Below, in pieces: positions 23,401 to 34,685 of a DNA stretch of 64,000 nt. The stretch's first letter is position 1. Every line of letters starts with the position of its first letter. The translations under genes were made by a program, and so were the position numbers. Below the pieces are notes generated by a model. The model made no database searches. It saw nothing but the letters and a program-made list of their open reading frames with translations, and was not told the DNA's origin. This stretch comes from Amanita rubescens (lineage: Eukaryota; Basidiomycota; Agaricomycetes; Agaricales; Amanitaceae), in assembly GCA_015039365.1 (NCBI GenBank), contig WION01000222.1:1-64000 (forward strand), written 5' to 3'.

Positions 23401-24075
23401 CTCAATTAAGCAGGGGAACTGAACTTACAGCCTCTGCGGAGACTGTCTTTATCAAGTTCAGAAGTGATGCGCAAGCGTCGCTGAACACTGTAAGTATACT
23501 AAATTCGATGCGGTTATTAGCTAAACACAATTCAACAGCTTGCTCGCCACTTGGCCGAATTGGACCAGCAGCTGTCGTCCAAGGAAGCTACACTGCGCGA
23601 CTTGGAAGCAGATTACGCCAAGTGGAGCTGGGTTATCGTACGTTCACACTTTCGACACAATTCCTCCCATAAACCCACGTTTCTCTTGACAGTATTGGCC
23701 AATCCCACCTGGTGTCGGTGAGTCGATGTCACCTGGAATGATTAGGCACATCCTGAACAAATTTCTTTAGGTCAAATCATCTATCTGATCATAAATTCCA
23801 TTAAGAGTGCGACAGAAGACATCAATAGACTCCGAAACGACATAAACAGGCTGCGCCAAGCTCAATCACAGGTTTCGAACGTGCAACAGGTTTCGGACAG
23901 TGTTGGTCAGATGACGAGCACGATGAGCCAAAGTTGGTCCAAGTTGACAACCAAGACGGAAGAGTTGAGCACACTGGTGAAGGCGGTGGACATTACACCC
24001 GCAGTTGCGCAGGCCATCCTTCCTGTTGTGCGAGCGAAGTGGCAAGCATTGTCGGCTGAGTTGGGTCGTTGGTAA
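20475..24075 (+). CDS. B1: large helical protein, alpha-pore-forming-toxin-like partner of A
   Basis: Multi-exon gene starting at 20475. Exon 1 ends at 20873 and an intron of 47 nt runs to 20920; exon 2 ends at 21666; further exons reach the stop at 24073-24075. No signal peptide is seen. The middle carries a hydrophobic hairpin-like segment (GILGLVFTAVAIASLVAG) between coiled coils, and a second, weaker hydrophobic segment (IPPGVGQIIYLIINSI) precedes a long terminal coiled coil, so two units appear as in A. Between them lies a His-Pro/His-Ser dipeptide run (about 22854-22905) and a Pro-rich PPPPYE motif. A homopolymer of six T at 21966-21971 puts the frame into a stop 11 bases later, while an open frame one base off continues; this copy is probably broken there or the base is a sequence error. 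Confidence 0.55.
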
Positions 24076-26478
24076 AGGTGCACTTCGTAGTGAAGCAGTT
24101 GGAAAGTGCCATGTTACACTGAATATGTACTTCTGATGTCCCATATCGTCATACCTTGTGAATGAAAATGATTCCAAAAGTGTTGGGCTAAGTCATGGTT
24201 GACGATCCTATACAGTCAGGGTACAAGCAAGCTCTAAGAGCCTATCATACCTTCGCCGACTGTTACAATGGAATGGGAATTCGGCGCACACGTCGTCGGG
24301 CCTGCAATCTCATCAATTGAGGGATTACACTGCCAACGTAGACGGGATGAATGAAACTCTGGTGTGATACCAGCGTCCCAGTCTCGAACAACGAGTCGGG
24401 AACATAACTCGTAGTAGAGGCACGAGAGGGATGACCACAGGTTGCAGATTAGACAAATTCAATGCATCGCCACTGTCGACATGTTGCTTGAGATACTGCC
24501 ATAGCGTGCCATGTTAAAGATATGGGAGAATGGGTTCACATACTTATTTAATATTGCTAATACTGGAGAACATGAGATCGTCCTGAGGAGGGCCGCGCAG
24601 CAGAAGACAAAGGCCCGCCATGATAGGGTATATTCATATTCTATCAGCACGAGTTGCTTATGTCTATGCGAGCGCTAGCCACGGCAAGTTAGGAGGGGGA
24701 CAAAACTTTTGAGTAACGGAGAGCTTGCCACACGTGGAGATATTTATCAACCATGGTGTTTGAGGAGTCGGCCCGCCCAATTCATCGGATGAAGCACTTG
24801 TATGGCACATTCTCGCTAACGTCGATTTAGTCATTCACAGGACGATGAGGACTAGCCTGTTGCAAAGCCCGAAATGAATGGTCTCTTTGCATCACGATGG
24901 CCTGAATGTGATCTTGGCGAGCGAGATGGTACAATGTCTCATTGGTAGATGAGCGAAACTCTTGTTAGTGCTCCAGATTTGATCGTTACCCCAAAGTCGA
25001 TTCTTTGGACGATGGACACTCGAATGAAAACTTCAATGCGAAGCGCTCCATCAGACGAGTTTCGAATGACGCAGACTTCGAAATCCTGGGGTAACAGACG
25101 GCGGCGATGACGTCTGCACGCACCTTCTTGGTCCCGATTGGCGATCGGTATGGCGACGTTGTAATTCGCAGAGGAGATAAAACGGTAAGTTTATCTTTTA
25201 GTTCTGGAGAAAGATGGTTTCATTATCCGGGTTCAGACCTTCGGCCTCGGAACAGTCGTACTAATCTCACGCCAAAGACTAACTCTGCTATATCTAAGCC
25301 ATGGCTGCGGTCTCATCTCGAAATCCTTCTGCATTGTTTACTCTCATACTACGCGACGTTTATCTCCAAGATGTGACTTTTCAGTAAAAGGTGGCCAAAT
25401 TCGCCATTGAGACACGTCAATAGCCATCTCGGGTCAACGCCCCAGGGGCCAGGGTCGGCAGGAACCATCATGTGGGGGTTTTAGGGTGGGCGCTGGGCTA
25501 TATAATAGTAGGTAAGTTGTTTACGCCCTCAGGTACACCTGAGCGATACTTACGGGCAAGCTTCCCGGGCCATATCCCGTCCGCATTGATCCATTGACAA
25601 GACAGCTGCCCAACTTCGTGGTCACCAATTACCTTCAACACTGGAGAATCGCTCCGAACATGAGCTCAAGTTAATGCCACTAGGATGTAGGAGGAACGTA
25701 AAGGCCGCGTGAGGGCGGCCATGGACCGTAGGTACGTAACCCTTCCTCCTTTACTTGGAGTACCCTTAACCTGTCGCCAGTCTCCATCGCAATCACCCTG
25801 TAACCATTACCCGCAACCTCGACGTGCATCCATTGCCCGTCGCTAATCACCTGTGACAGCCACAGCCATGCGCAACCTGCTGCCTGCCGCCTGCTCCTCT
25901 TGAGTATCTCCGACCACCAGTTGCACCTCAAACAAAACCCCAAATATAAATGCGACGACCGACCTGCCATCTCCCGACGCTACATGCTGCCTCGCATAGA
26001 CTATGAGTAGCTCAGTGGCAGCTGTAGATAGGCAATACATGGCTAGGGTTTTCAACAATTGGTCGGTGACGCGACCGGCTCGGTTCCACCGGGGTCTACC
26101 CTTTTGCCTCAACATGCGACTCTGGCAGACGTTAGCCTCGATATCAACAACAGGAGATACATACATACTAATCACGTCACCGGTTGATCTGATATTAAAA
26201 AGATCAGCCTCCTGCCGTGCACCGCTATATTAATATTGTAATTGATTCGCCCATGCACGTTCTATACTAACTATAGTAAGCATTAAAGCCGGTACAGCGC
26301 TTCTCACTGTGTAGTGGGACCTACCGCCTGGACACTTTCACAAAGGATTGACCCGAAGCGGCGACAGAAAGTCGTGACTTAAACCATCCATTAACACGAT
26401 GTTTGATCATTAAGTGACGTCCATCAAGTGCTACTCCCTTTCTACTTTACGATTCGACCGTCGGATCCTGCCAATGCC
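24076..26478. other. Intergenic region without a clear gene
   Basis: From 24180 to 25100 no coherent exon series is visible. A 78-bp block at 25298-25376 recurs inverted at 37081-37180 (see findings). 25680-26175 holds the degraded minus-strand frames described separately. Confidence 0.5.
25843..26175 (-). pseudogene. Degraded membrane-protein C-terminus, possibly DUF6534-like
   Basis: On the minus strand the segment RVTDQLLKTLAMYCLSTA recalls the conserved 'TD..I..L..Y.INTG' element in fungal multi-pass DUF6534 proteins. It is followed by hydrophobic sequence in shifting frames. Start, other membrane segments and splice sites were not found. The assignment is weak. Confidence 0.25.
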
Positions 26479-28510
26479 ATGGGTTGCATTTTCTCTTCAA
26501 ACGCGGCTGCCAATGAGAAGGCACCACCAGTGACTTCCAATCGGACTTTACCCTCTACTTCTAGTGCCCCGCGAAGCACGGCTGCTGACGATTCGTACTC
26601 ACAGTCGCTCGTCAATCCCATTCAGCAAAATCACCCAGCATTGGCTTCTGGTACCCCTCGCGATCGTTCAACTTCTGGTGCCCTGAGCCCTCGAAACTCA
26701 GCTGCCAATGCAACTTCACCGTTGCCTAACAATAACCTCCAGCAACACCGTTCGACTACCCGTGTGCATCGACGGTCTTTGGCTTCTGGTACTCCTCGTG
26801 GTTCTGCTTCCAACAATCCTCGAGATCCCTCGGCTGCCTCTGTGCGTCAACGTGCGGCTTCTAGTGTCCATCGAAGCTCGGCTGCCAATGCCCCTCGAGA
26901 TCGTTTAGCAGCGAATACGTTTCGGTATTCTGTGGCTGTCAGTTCTGAGGTATGAAGTCATGTTTTGGGATCAAGCGGTTGCTAAAGGCGGATCGCCAAT
27001 GGCATCAAATCTATCCTGATATGGACGATGAATTTTATGTTGCAAAATTATTCCAAAAGTCCTCCGATCAGATTGCAACCAGTCGCTTGTCATCACTGCT
27101 TTCTATTGTCACGACCCAGGTACGCTCTTTTAAGGGGTCAACGTAGTGCTGCTAACAACCACAAGCTACGGTCATCTAGCACCGCTTCAAGCGATGATAC
27201 AGAAACTCTTCGTCTTATGCGCCCAGTGCTGAATCTGTTGGATGATGCTTTTACCCGTGGCCTGAATTCCATACGTGATGTTGAGTTATTACAAGATTTT
27301 ATCCTTAATGCACGCGCAGTTTTAATTATCAGATTCATCATTCTTAAAATTTCTTTCTCTAGGCACTCCGCAATGGTAGTTTGAAAAAACTAGACATACA
27401 AGATGCAAATCAAAAGGCTCGGAAACTGATGTACTTGCTAATATCTGTGACAGATGTCTTACCAAAGTCTCTCTTTATTGTCAATGTCACGAATCTTGAC
27501 GGCATTGGCGTGGGAGGATCCGGACATGTCTTCAAAGGCGAATACAAAGGACGGCCGGTTGCGATGAAAGTCGTCTCGAACGTTTCTCGTGACGTCGGTG
27601 AATCATAATGTCCTCATAATTCCGATGCTGACTCGCTTGCAAAGCCCTCATCACGTAAAGCTTTCTATAGAGAAGCCCTTGTCTGGCGATCACTCTCACA
27701 CCGCTTCATCCTCCCTTTTCTGGGAATATATAAGGACGAATTCCAGCTTTATCTTGTATCGCCATACATGGAAAATGGAACGCTAAGTCATTGGAGAAAA
27801 AGTCGGGAGCCCACCGTAGCCGAGATACACAGGGTGGTAAAATTCCAATGCCGCTCAAAGTAGTAGGATAAAGCCACTAATATCTATTAGATGCTAGAAG
27901 TGGCAGAAGGGTTCAAGTATATTCACTCGGAAGGAGTTACGCATGGTGACTTGCATGGCGTAAGCATTTCGACGATAGCATCTCTGCCCCAACGACTTGT
28001 CTGATCGTCTATCAGGGAAACATACTCCTTGATTCCAACTTCCACTGTCAAATCTTCGACTTTGGATTAGCACGACCGGCTGGGACCACTGTTGGACGGT
28101 CCGTCCATAGATTTTTGCCAAATTTTGCTTCGCCAGAATTATTTGGCATGTGTACCAATTGTGGTCGGGTTGATTGCAACGGATGCGGGGATGATACGCA
28201 GAAAGGGAATGTAACGATGAAAATAGACGTGTATGCTTTTGGCTCCCTTTATTATGCAGTGCGTTTCAAATACTTTAACCTTTCAGTGCATTGAGTGATC
28301 TGCAGACATTCTTTGATACTGTCCCTTTTCAAGGGAGAAGCACCTTTCAAATCATGTCCCTGATTACAAGTGGACAACGTGCGGGGCGATTACAAACCCC
28401 AAATATGGAAGATGATACTTGGGCCCTAATCCAGAGGATGCTGGCGTTCAGAACCTTCTGCACGTCCAGAAATGCAAGAAATAGTGAAAATGTTGGCTCA
28501 GCGTCCTTGA
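26479..28510 (+). pseudogene. K1: TKL-type protein kinase with lipidated N-terminus, frameshift near the end
   Basis: The first exon begins MGCIFSSNAAAN, a consensus for Gly-2 myristoylation and Cys-3 palmitoylation, followed by about 150 residues of Ser/Pro/Asn/Arg low complexity with repeats of SGTPR. Later exons give a linker (ATSRLSSLLSIVTTQ; LRLMRPVLNLLDDAF; ANQKARKLMYLL) and a kinase domain: glycine loop GVGGSGHVFKG, VAMK lysine, HGDLHGN catalytic loop, DFGLA, ASPE, and the DVYAFG helix-F motif. All catalytic residues are present, so the enzyme would be active in principle. A one-base shift near 28434-28441 turns the conserved C-RW-EP-ARP block into another frame, so the last 25 or so residues need a frame change to the stop at 28508. 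The intron after the linker uses a GC donor (about 27309). Confidence 0.65.
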
Positions 28511-28912
28511 GAAGGCTTGAGTCCATTCCATTTGCAGATCCACACTTACGAGCCCCTTACGATTGCGAAATGGCTGCATTTACAGTAACTATCACGTACC
28601 ACTAATGTATAGCGTAGTATTTAAAGATTGGTACTGGCGACCAATTTATAACCTACTGATGACGTCCTGATACAACAATGTGCATGATGGGTTTCGACGG
28701 CCCGGATTTCTCACTGGGAATGAGCACGCGCGTGATGAACTTGAATATAGCTATATTTGAAACCAATAGTTACCAGTGTCTGATTAGCCGATATTTGTGG
28801 GAAACTTCGTCGTAGCCGCGCAACATTGACGCCAGCTTTTAATTACCATTTCGGTTTTATTAAACGTGGGTTCGCCTCGGACTTCATTGTCGTATCTTTC
28901 CCAAAAACTGTA

Positions 28913-30772
28913 ATGGCTACAGATCGAATGTCTGAGGAGTACTCAAGGTGATATTGCCCGAGTTACTGACATAACTAGACTCATTGCGTACCAGGTTTCA
29001 AATCTTGATCACTGGTCAAGTAAGACCTGTTGCCAGCCGTTCTCACTGCATGTCAAATTCAGGGGTGTCCTCTCACAGCATGGATCGGGAAAGACGTCAC
29101 TTATCGACGCCATATTTGGGACCTCTCTTAAGGTATACTTGATTGACGGCTACCCTTCAATTGGTGCTAGATGGCACTTAGGAGGCCATTCACGATCTGA
29201 CGGACACAATTCAAAAAATCGCCTCGCCGCACAACAAACATCTGCTTGTCCATTATCATGACAGTCGTGGGACGGGTGCCAAACAATTTAATATCGTGAA
29301 GAAATTCATCGCAGAGAGAAACCTCAAGAAGCACGTTTCAGATAGACCGCATGCTATTTGGTAAGTCGATGCCCATGCGAAGCAATCACTCTAGTTCACG
29401 CTATTCTTCAGGTTATGTATCACTCTACCTTTGTCTGGCAACACCGGATTCATATTGGACGAAAGTATTTCGAAGATGATTCAACACAAAGCAAACTACC
29501 CTCAATATATATTCCAAACTGAAACAACGGTGCCGATAATTGTCGTGTTCACGAAACATGATCTTTCTGAACCTCGGAGGCAAGGAGAGGAGAGGGCTAA
29601 GAATGACAAGGATGACCCAGAATTGGCCAAGAGAGCATTCAATCAGAGATACTGTCATGTGTCCGCGGTATTAAACAAATACCGGATACCATACACGCTC
29701 GTTTCGAGTACGTCTGCCTCCGGTGTCGCTCCTTCATCTGCATTGATCTCTTGCTGTAGTTAAGCAGCCCGAAACCTTGCGGTGGCTGGTCCAAACCACG
29801 ATGAAGTCCATAGACAATTGGGCTCAAAGTCTGTCAAAAAGATTGGAGAGCCGCCGCGTTTTCAATCGATTAAGCAATCACAACCAACAGGCAAGTTCAG
29901 GTGCAGGCTTAGGTCTCTTGGATTTGGCGCAGATTGCTTTAGCCACGGCGCAACATGTTGATATGCAAGCCAAGGTTACGGCATCAATAAAGTAAGCTTA
30001 TTTCGCATAATGAAATGTTGGGGTCGTCATCTTATCATTCCAGAGTAGGGAAAAAGAGTGAGTCAATCCCCAATCCATGGTCAACAATTAGTCGTTCTTA
30101 TTGAGATTCGCAGGTTGGAGAGCAATCATACCGTCCAAAGAACACTCTCGCTACGTTACTCTTGAAAATCACTTTCGCAAAATACATGAGGGCATTATTA
30201 CCGTCTGGAATATTCGTGGTTTACATAAGGTACATATCAGAGTAAATCTCTCAAGTACCTTTGGATTTACCACGTGTTTCATAGGTTCTCGCTGATGCAT
30301 GCCATTGCCGAATGATCTCCATCATAGAGGACCTCGATATTCGGAACAGAATCGATGCCAATACTCCGTGAGTGGGTCAAAAATAATGAAACATGGCGTA
30401 ACTAATGGTAGTGTAAGACAGAGTAATGAAACCTTAGCACCAGAGGAAGCAGGAGATGCTTGGAAGAAGGATGTTTATGAAGGACGGTAAAGGTATGCCT
30501 CTCGTTATCTGGGCGGATGTACTGAATTTCTCAACAGGCCAGAGCAAGTTCGCCACCTCATGAGATACGCAGTGGATCTCATATTGATCCTGAAAGCGGT
30601 GTATCAAAATTTACTTGGAAATCAACTTCAAGAGTCAGATTGCGTAGACGAGATCATCTATGGGTTTGTTTGTTCGGGAAAGAAAAAATCGGTTCACGAT
30701 GCAATAGTAGCGCTTGTCGAGGATCAGGACGAGGATGAGATTGAGTCGTTGATAAAGGAAAACGAGGTATGA
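28913..30772 (+). other. G-domain part of the fusion candidate
   Basis: Introns at about 28949-28991, 29019-29087, 29132-29180, 29361-29411 and 29708-29759 were placed by GT/AG and frame. After the GTP-binding core the sequence is helical and ends in an acidic stretch (EDQDEDEIESL). It could end at the stop 30770-30772 if the following donor is ignored, which is the alternative model of a stand-alone GTPase. Confidence 0.65.
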
Positions 30773-33734
30773 ACTTCAATTCATTGCTAATTGCACATTT
30801 CGCATATTGTGCTGCAGATTAACAATAATGACATGAAATTTGATCAAGTGAGACCTTTGCCAACATTACTAGCAATCCTAAAAATCGAAGTGGGGATTTT
30901 TGAGATGTCAAGGAATTTCCGCTAATGGATAAGCATGTATAGATATCAACAAGAAACATAGTAAACCGTATCACAATCGATCTCTTGAACAGATTGTTGG
31001 ATTCGCCAAGTGATCTCAATGAAGCCTTGAGACTAGAGACTCGTTCAGAAGTCGGGCTCTTACTTGACTTCCTCCTCTCTGCAAGTAGTTTCAATCGACA
31101 AGTTTATCCTTCTTAACATCATTTCTTCTAAATTTAGCTACTTCATGACGGTGACAGGAAGAACTGCGGGATTCTTAATACAAACCAGAAAGCCAGGAAG
31201 CTCATGGACAAGCTGTCCAGGAAAAGCGTCTTACCGAGAACGCTATACATTACTGATATTGAGGCAAAATTTTCCGACGACGACCTCCTTGGTGAAGGCG
31301 GCTTTGGAAAGGTTTTTAAGGGTAAACGCAACGGAGAGCTTGTTGCGTTGAAAATGCTGTTTGGAGCTCGCCATAAAGGCGTAAGCCCTTGTCATTCTCA
31401 CATTTTGGATACTGATCCGTTTTAAAAGGGTTCACTCCAAAAAGACATTTGTCGCGAAGCCCTTGCATGGCGGTCGCTCTCACACGACTTTATCCTTCCT
31501 CTCCTGGGGATATATGAAAGAGAAAAGCGTTTATTTCTCGTATCACCGTATATGGAGAACGGAACATTAGTTGAATGGAGAGAGAAGAATTCTCGGCCCT
31601 GTGAGGTCGAGATGTACAGGCTGGTAAGGTTACCGCCCTCTAACGGAACAAATCGCACGATATGTGTTAGATGCTCGAGGTGGCACAAGGCGTTCGGTAT
31701 ATTCACTCGCAAGAAATTGTGCATGGTGATTTAAGTGGAGTAAGTGTTGTGATGTTGCATTCTCGTGATCATACCATCTCTTCATCCACCAGGCAAACGT
31801 CCTCCTGGATTCCAACTTACGATGCAAAATCACTGACTTTGGGTTATCTCGACATGTCGAAGCTACCATTACAGGATCCATTGCGGCACGAACGATTCAT
31901 TATACCGCCCCAGAGTTGTTTGGCATATGCGGCGAATGTCCGCCTGGTGCATGCCCGCATAAACTGAAAGAAATGGAAAGAACCAAAACAATGGAGACAG
32001 ACGTATATGCCTTTGGTTGTCTTTATTATGCTGTGAGCCCCTCCCCTTGTTTCAAAGAATTTAATGATGACGGGTGCAGATATTTTTCGATACCGTACCC
32101 TTTAAGGGAAAATCGCAATATCAAATTATGTGGCTCCTCTCGAACGACGAATGTCCAGACCGTCTAGACAAACCAAGGATGAGCGATGACATATGGGATC
32201 TTATCAAGGATTGTTGGTTACGGGAAGCCTCTGGTCGTCCAACAATGAAGCAGATCAATGACCGTTTGGCCTGTCCCCCATCATTACTCGTTGACCTCAT
32301 AGATGAGGTATGCACTTCTAAGGTATTAGCCGTGACGGACTCCAACTGATAACTTCTGCTAGCTAACCGTGGCACCAGCACGCAATGACTCGATGGTTAA
32401 TGAGAAAATCCTTGATCTCATGCACCGAGTGTCGGAACTGCCCGATGATACTATCGCATTCGATCTGATGAGGTATGCACCAAATGTCAACTTATTGCTT
32501 GATTTTATCGTTTGTGTATGTATACCATTTCGTTGTTTGTCCAAGGTTGAAAAATCTTGCGTCAGGTACTTGAACTCCGTGATACTAGTAGCCCGACAAA
32601 CTCAGCTATTCAAAATACGGGTCGAAAAGCTAGGACCTTGATGTCCAAACTGATGGCAACGATAAATGACGTGCCGAGCTCTTTATTTATTTCTGATGTC
32701 CAGATATATAATCTTGACGCCATTGCTATGAAGCGATTTGGACATGGCTCATACAAAGGAAAAGAAATCATGGTACAGAAGTTATGCAAAGGAGGCCATA
32801 ACGAAGTCCGTTGAATTTCATCTGTATTTTTCGAAGGCTGATATCTCCCAGTCTGGAAAGGACTTACTCCGGAAAGATCCTCGCAGGCTCCGAGAAATCC
32901 TTCTATGCCGATCGCTCTCGGATCGCTTCATCCTTCCTCTACTAGGAATATACGAAGAGAAATCATACCTATTCCTCGTGTCACCGTTCGTGGGAGGAAC
33001 AGTGACTCAGTGGAGAAAGGATTTGACTCGAGTACAGCTATCACCTGCAAGTTCAGATTTCACAATCACAATCCACAAGGCAGTGAGATTGGAATCCTAT
33101 TGAAACCGTTCAATCGAATCATTGTTTTTTGTTAGATGTTGGAGGTAGCCAAAGGTATCCGGTATATCCATTCAGAGGGAATTGCGCATGGCAAACTGCA
33201 TAGAGTAAGTAAGCGTGTTGATATCATACTTCCCCGATCAGTTCATCCCGCTATTTGCCAGGAGAATATCCTCCTCGAATCTTCTCTCGAATCCTCTCCC
33301 CGTTGTCAAATCACCGGTTTTGTATCAACCGGGCATTCTGATGCTACTGTTACGCCAGCCACAATAAGCTTCGCTGCACCGGAACTATTTGACGTCGTTG
33401 ACGGGGACCATGATGTGCAGAAAAAGATGAAGATTGACGTATACTCTTTCGGTTGCCTGTATTATGCAGTGCGTTGCATTTTCCTCGACTCGTTTGGCCC
33501 GTTGAGTGATGGCTGGCACAGGTATTCTTTGATACTGTACCCTTTCACGGGAAAACTGACTTTGAAATCATGCGGCTTGTCAAAAGCGGAGAATTTCCAG
33601 ATCAATTGGAAAGACCGAAAATGGATGATTTTACATGGAATCTTCTCAAGAGCTGTTGGGCATCAGATCCCTGGAAACGTCCGACGTTTGAAGAAATAGT
33701 GAAGAGTTTAACTCCGTTGCCACGTAGAGCGTAA
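28913..33734 (+). CDS. GTPase-kinase-pseudokinase fusion candidate (G domain + K2 + K3)
   Basis: Exons join in phase from ATG at 28913. The G domain has P-loop GQHGSGKT (spliced), a D-S-R-G switch II, and TKHD (G4), in the wording of basidiomycete G-domain-containing proteins, followed by a helical tail that ends LIKENE at about 30766. The next exon (acceptor TGCTGCAG, about 30817) continues in the same frame through INNNDMKFDQVRPLPTLLAILKIE and splices into kinase K2: GEGGFGKVFKG, VALKML, HGDLSG, DFGLS, TAPE. K2 ends LLVDLIDE and splices to a second linker and K3, in which the catalytic loop reads HGKLHR and the DFG site reads GFV, a pseudokinase. The stop is at 33732-33734. If the 30766-30818 splice is not used, two genes lie here. 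Confidence 0.6.
30943..32303 (+). other. K2 kinase domain, catalytically complete
   Basis: All canonical residues are present (VALK lysine, HGD aspartate, DFG, APE), and the activation segment has a Cys-rich insert with the pattern C-x2-C...C (FGICGECPPGACPH) shared with K1, K5 and K6. The linker intron has a GC donor (CTCTCT|GCAAGT, about 31079-31084). Confidence 0.75.
32361..33734 (+). other. K3 pseudokinase domain
   Basis: The catalytic loop Asp is Lys (HGKLHR) and the metal-binding DFG Asp is Gly (ITGFVSTG). The glycine-rich loop is also eroded. The fold-specific words (LPLLGIYEEKSYLFLVSPF; FAAPELF; DVYSFGCLYYA; WASDPWKRPTFEEIVKSL) are kept, so selection for the fold seems to continue after loss of catalysis. 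Confidence 0.7.
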
Positions 33735-34180
33735 GGCTGGACTCTCGTCTTTTTTGCAGGATACGATGGAATTTTCTGCTACACCGCATCTACTTAGTAT
33801 ATTGTAGTATCAGTTATTGGATGTTGTACGAGCTGCAGCCTGATAGCATCAGATCGTTCCAGAATTTCTTGCGCTCTTTTTTTTCCACAGATGTATCGGA
33901 GCAGCAGCGCATTTTCGCTCTCGTCAAATGCGAGTCGTCACCATTGTAGAACGATCACCGTTCATATATTAGCGGATATTTTCCTCTCAAGATGAAAAGC
34001 TCGGGTGCTCACATCGTAATCGTTTCATCGGTCGCTACAGCTAGGGCCACGCACACCTCTCCCGAGTATTTCAGCATAGTATGAAATTGATGAGTAGAAC
34101 GCACAAGAACTTCAAGAGATGTTGAAATATGCAGAAACAAGCAAGTTACCGCTTGCATGGAAGAAGAGAGTCACGGACTT
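33735..34180. other. Intergenic, no gene seen
   Basis: AT-rich 3' flank of the kinase gene. No conserved block recognised. Confidence 0.5.
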
Positions 34181-34640
34181 GACCTGTGAATGGTGCCGTA
34201 CAGCTGCGCCACTGAAATGCCGATTGAGTCTCGCGCGGCAATGTTTTCGTCGGATTCCGAGGCCGTACATAGTGTCAACGATTGGTATGATGTGATCGGC
34301 ACTCTAAAAATAAAACACTGGCAATCCAATCGAACGCTTCGCTTTGGCCCGGGAAGGCCCCATTCGTGCTTTTCCCTATGTGGGGGGATGGATTCCATGA
34401 GACCGGGATGTGAGAATCTCGAAAATACGACAAGCACATCGCAATATGATTTAAACAGGATTCTGCTCTAGTTGCGTCCCACAACACATCTCGTGAAATA
34501 TCTCTTGGTCCTGGTACCCTGCTCGGCTCTTTGAGCAGTTTTACTCTGGACTACGGGGCGGCCGTAATAGTGCCAAGGACCAGTTATTACCTGTTTTACC
34601 ACCCTTGTCCTGAATATATGTTGAATTGCATTATCGTGTA
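34181..34640 (+). pseudogene. A-gene remnant: promoter plus first-exon start joined to 3' flank
   Basis: 34320-34500 is the reverse complement of the region upstream of A2 (51915-52080), including the word CCCCATTCGTGCTTTTCCCTATG. It runs into the first codons of an A gene (region of LGPGTLLGSLSSFTLDYG). After about 25 codons the sequence jumps at GGCGGCCGTAATAG to the 3' flank block (CCTTGTCCTGAATATATG) found after all A copies. Nearly the whole 2.4-kb coding region has thus been deleted. Orientation is plus, opposite to the other A copies. Confidence 0.75.
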
Positions 34641-34685
34641 TTGAGCCTCGCAGATCAAACACCTCATCATGCATCATGAAGCTTT

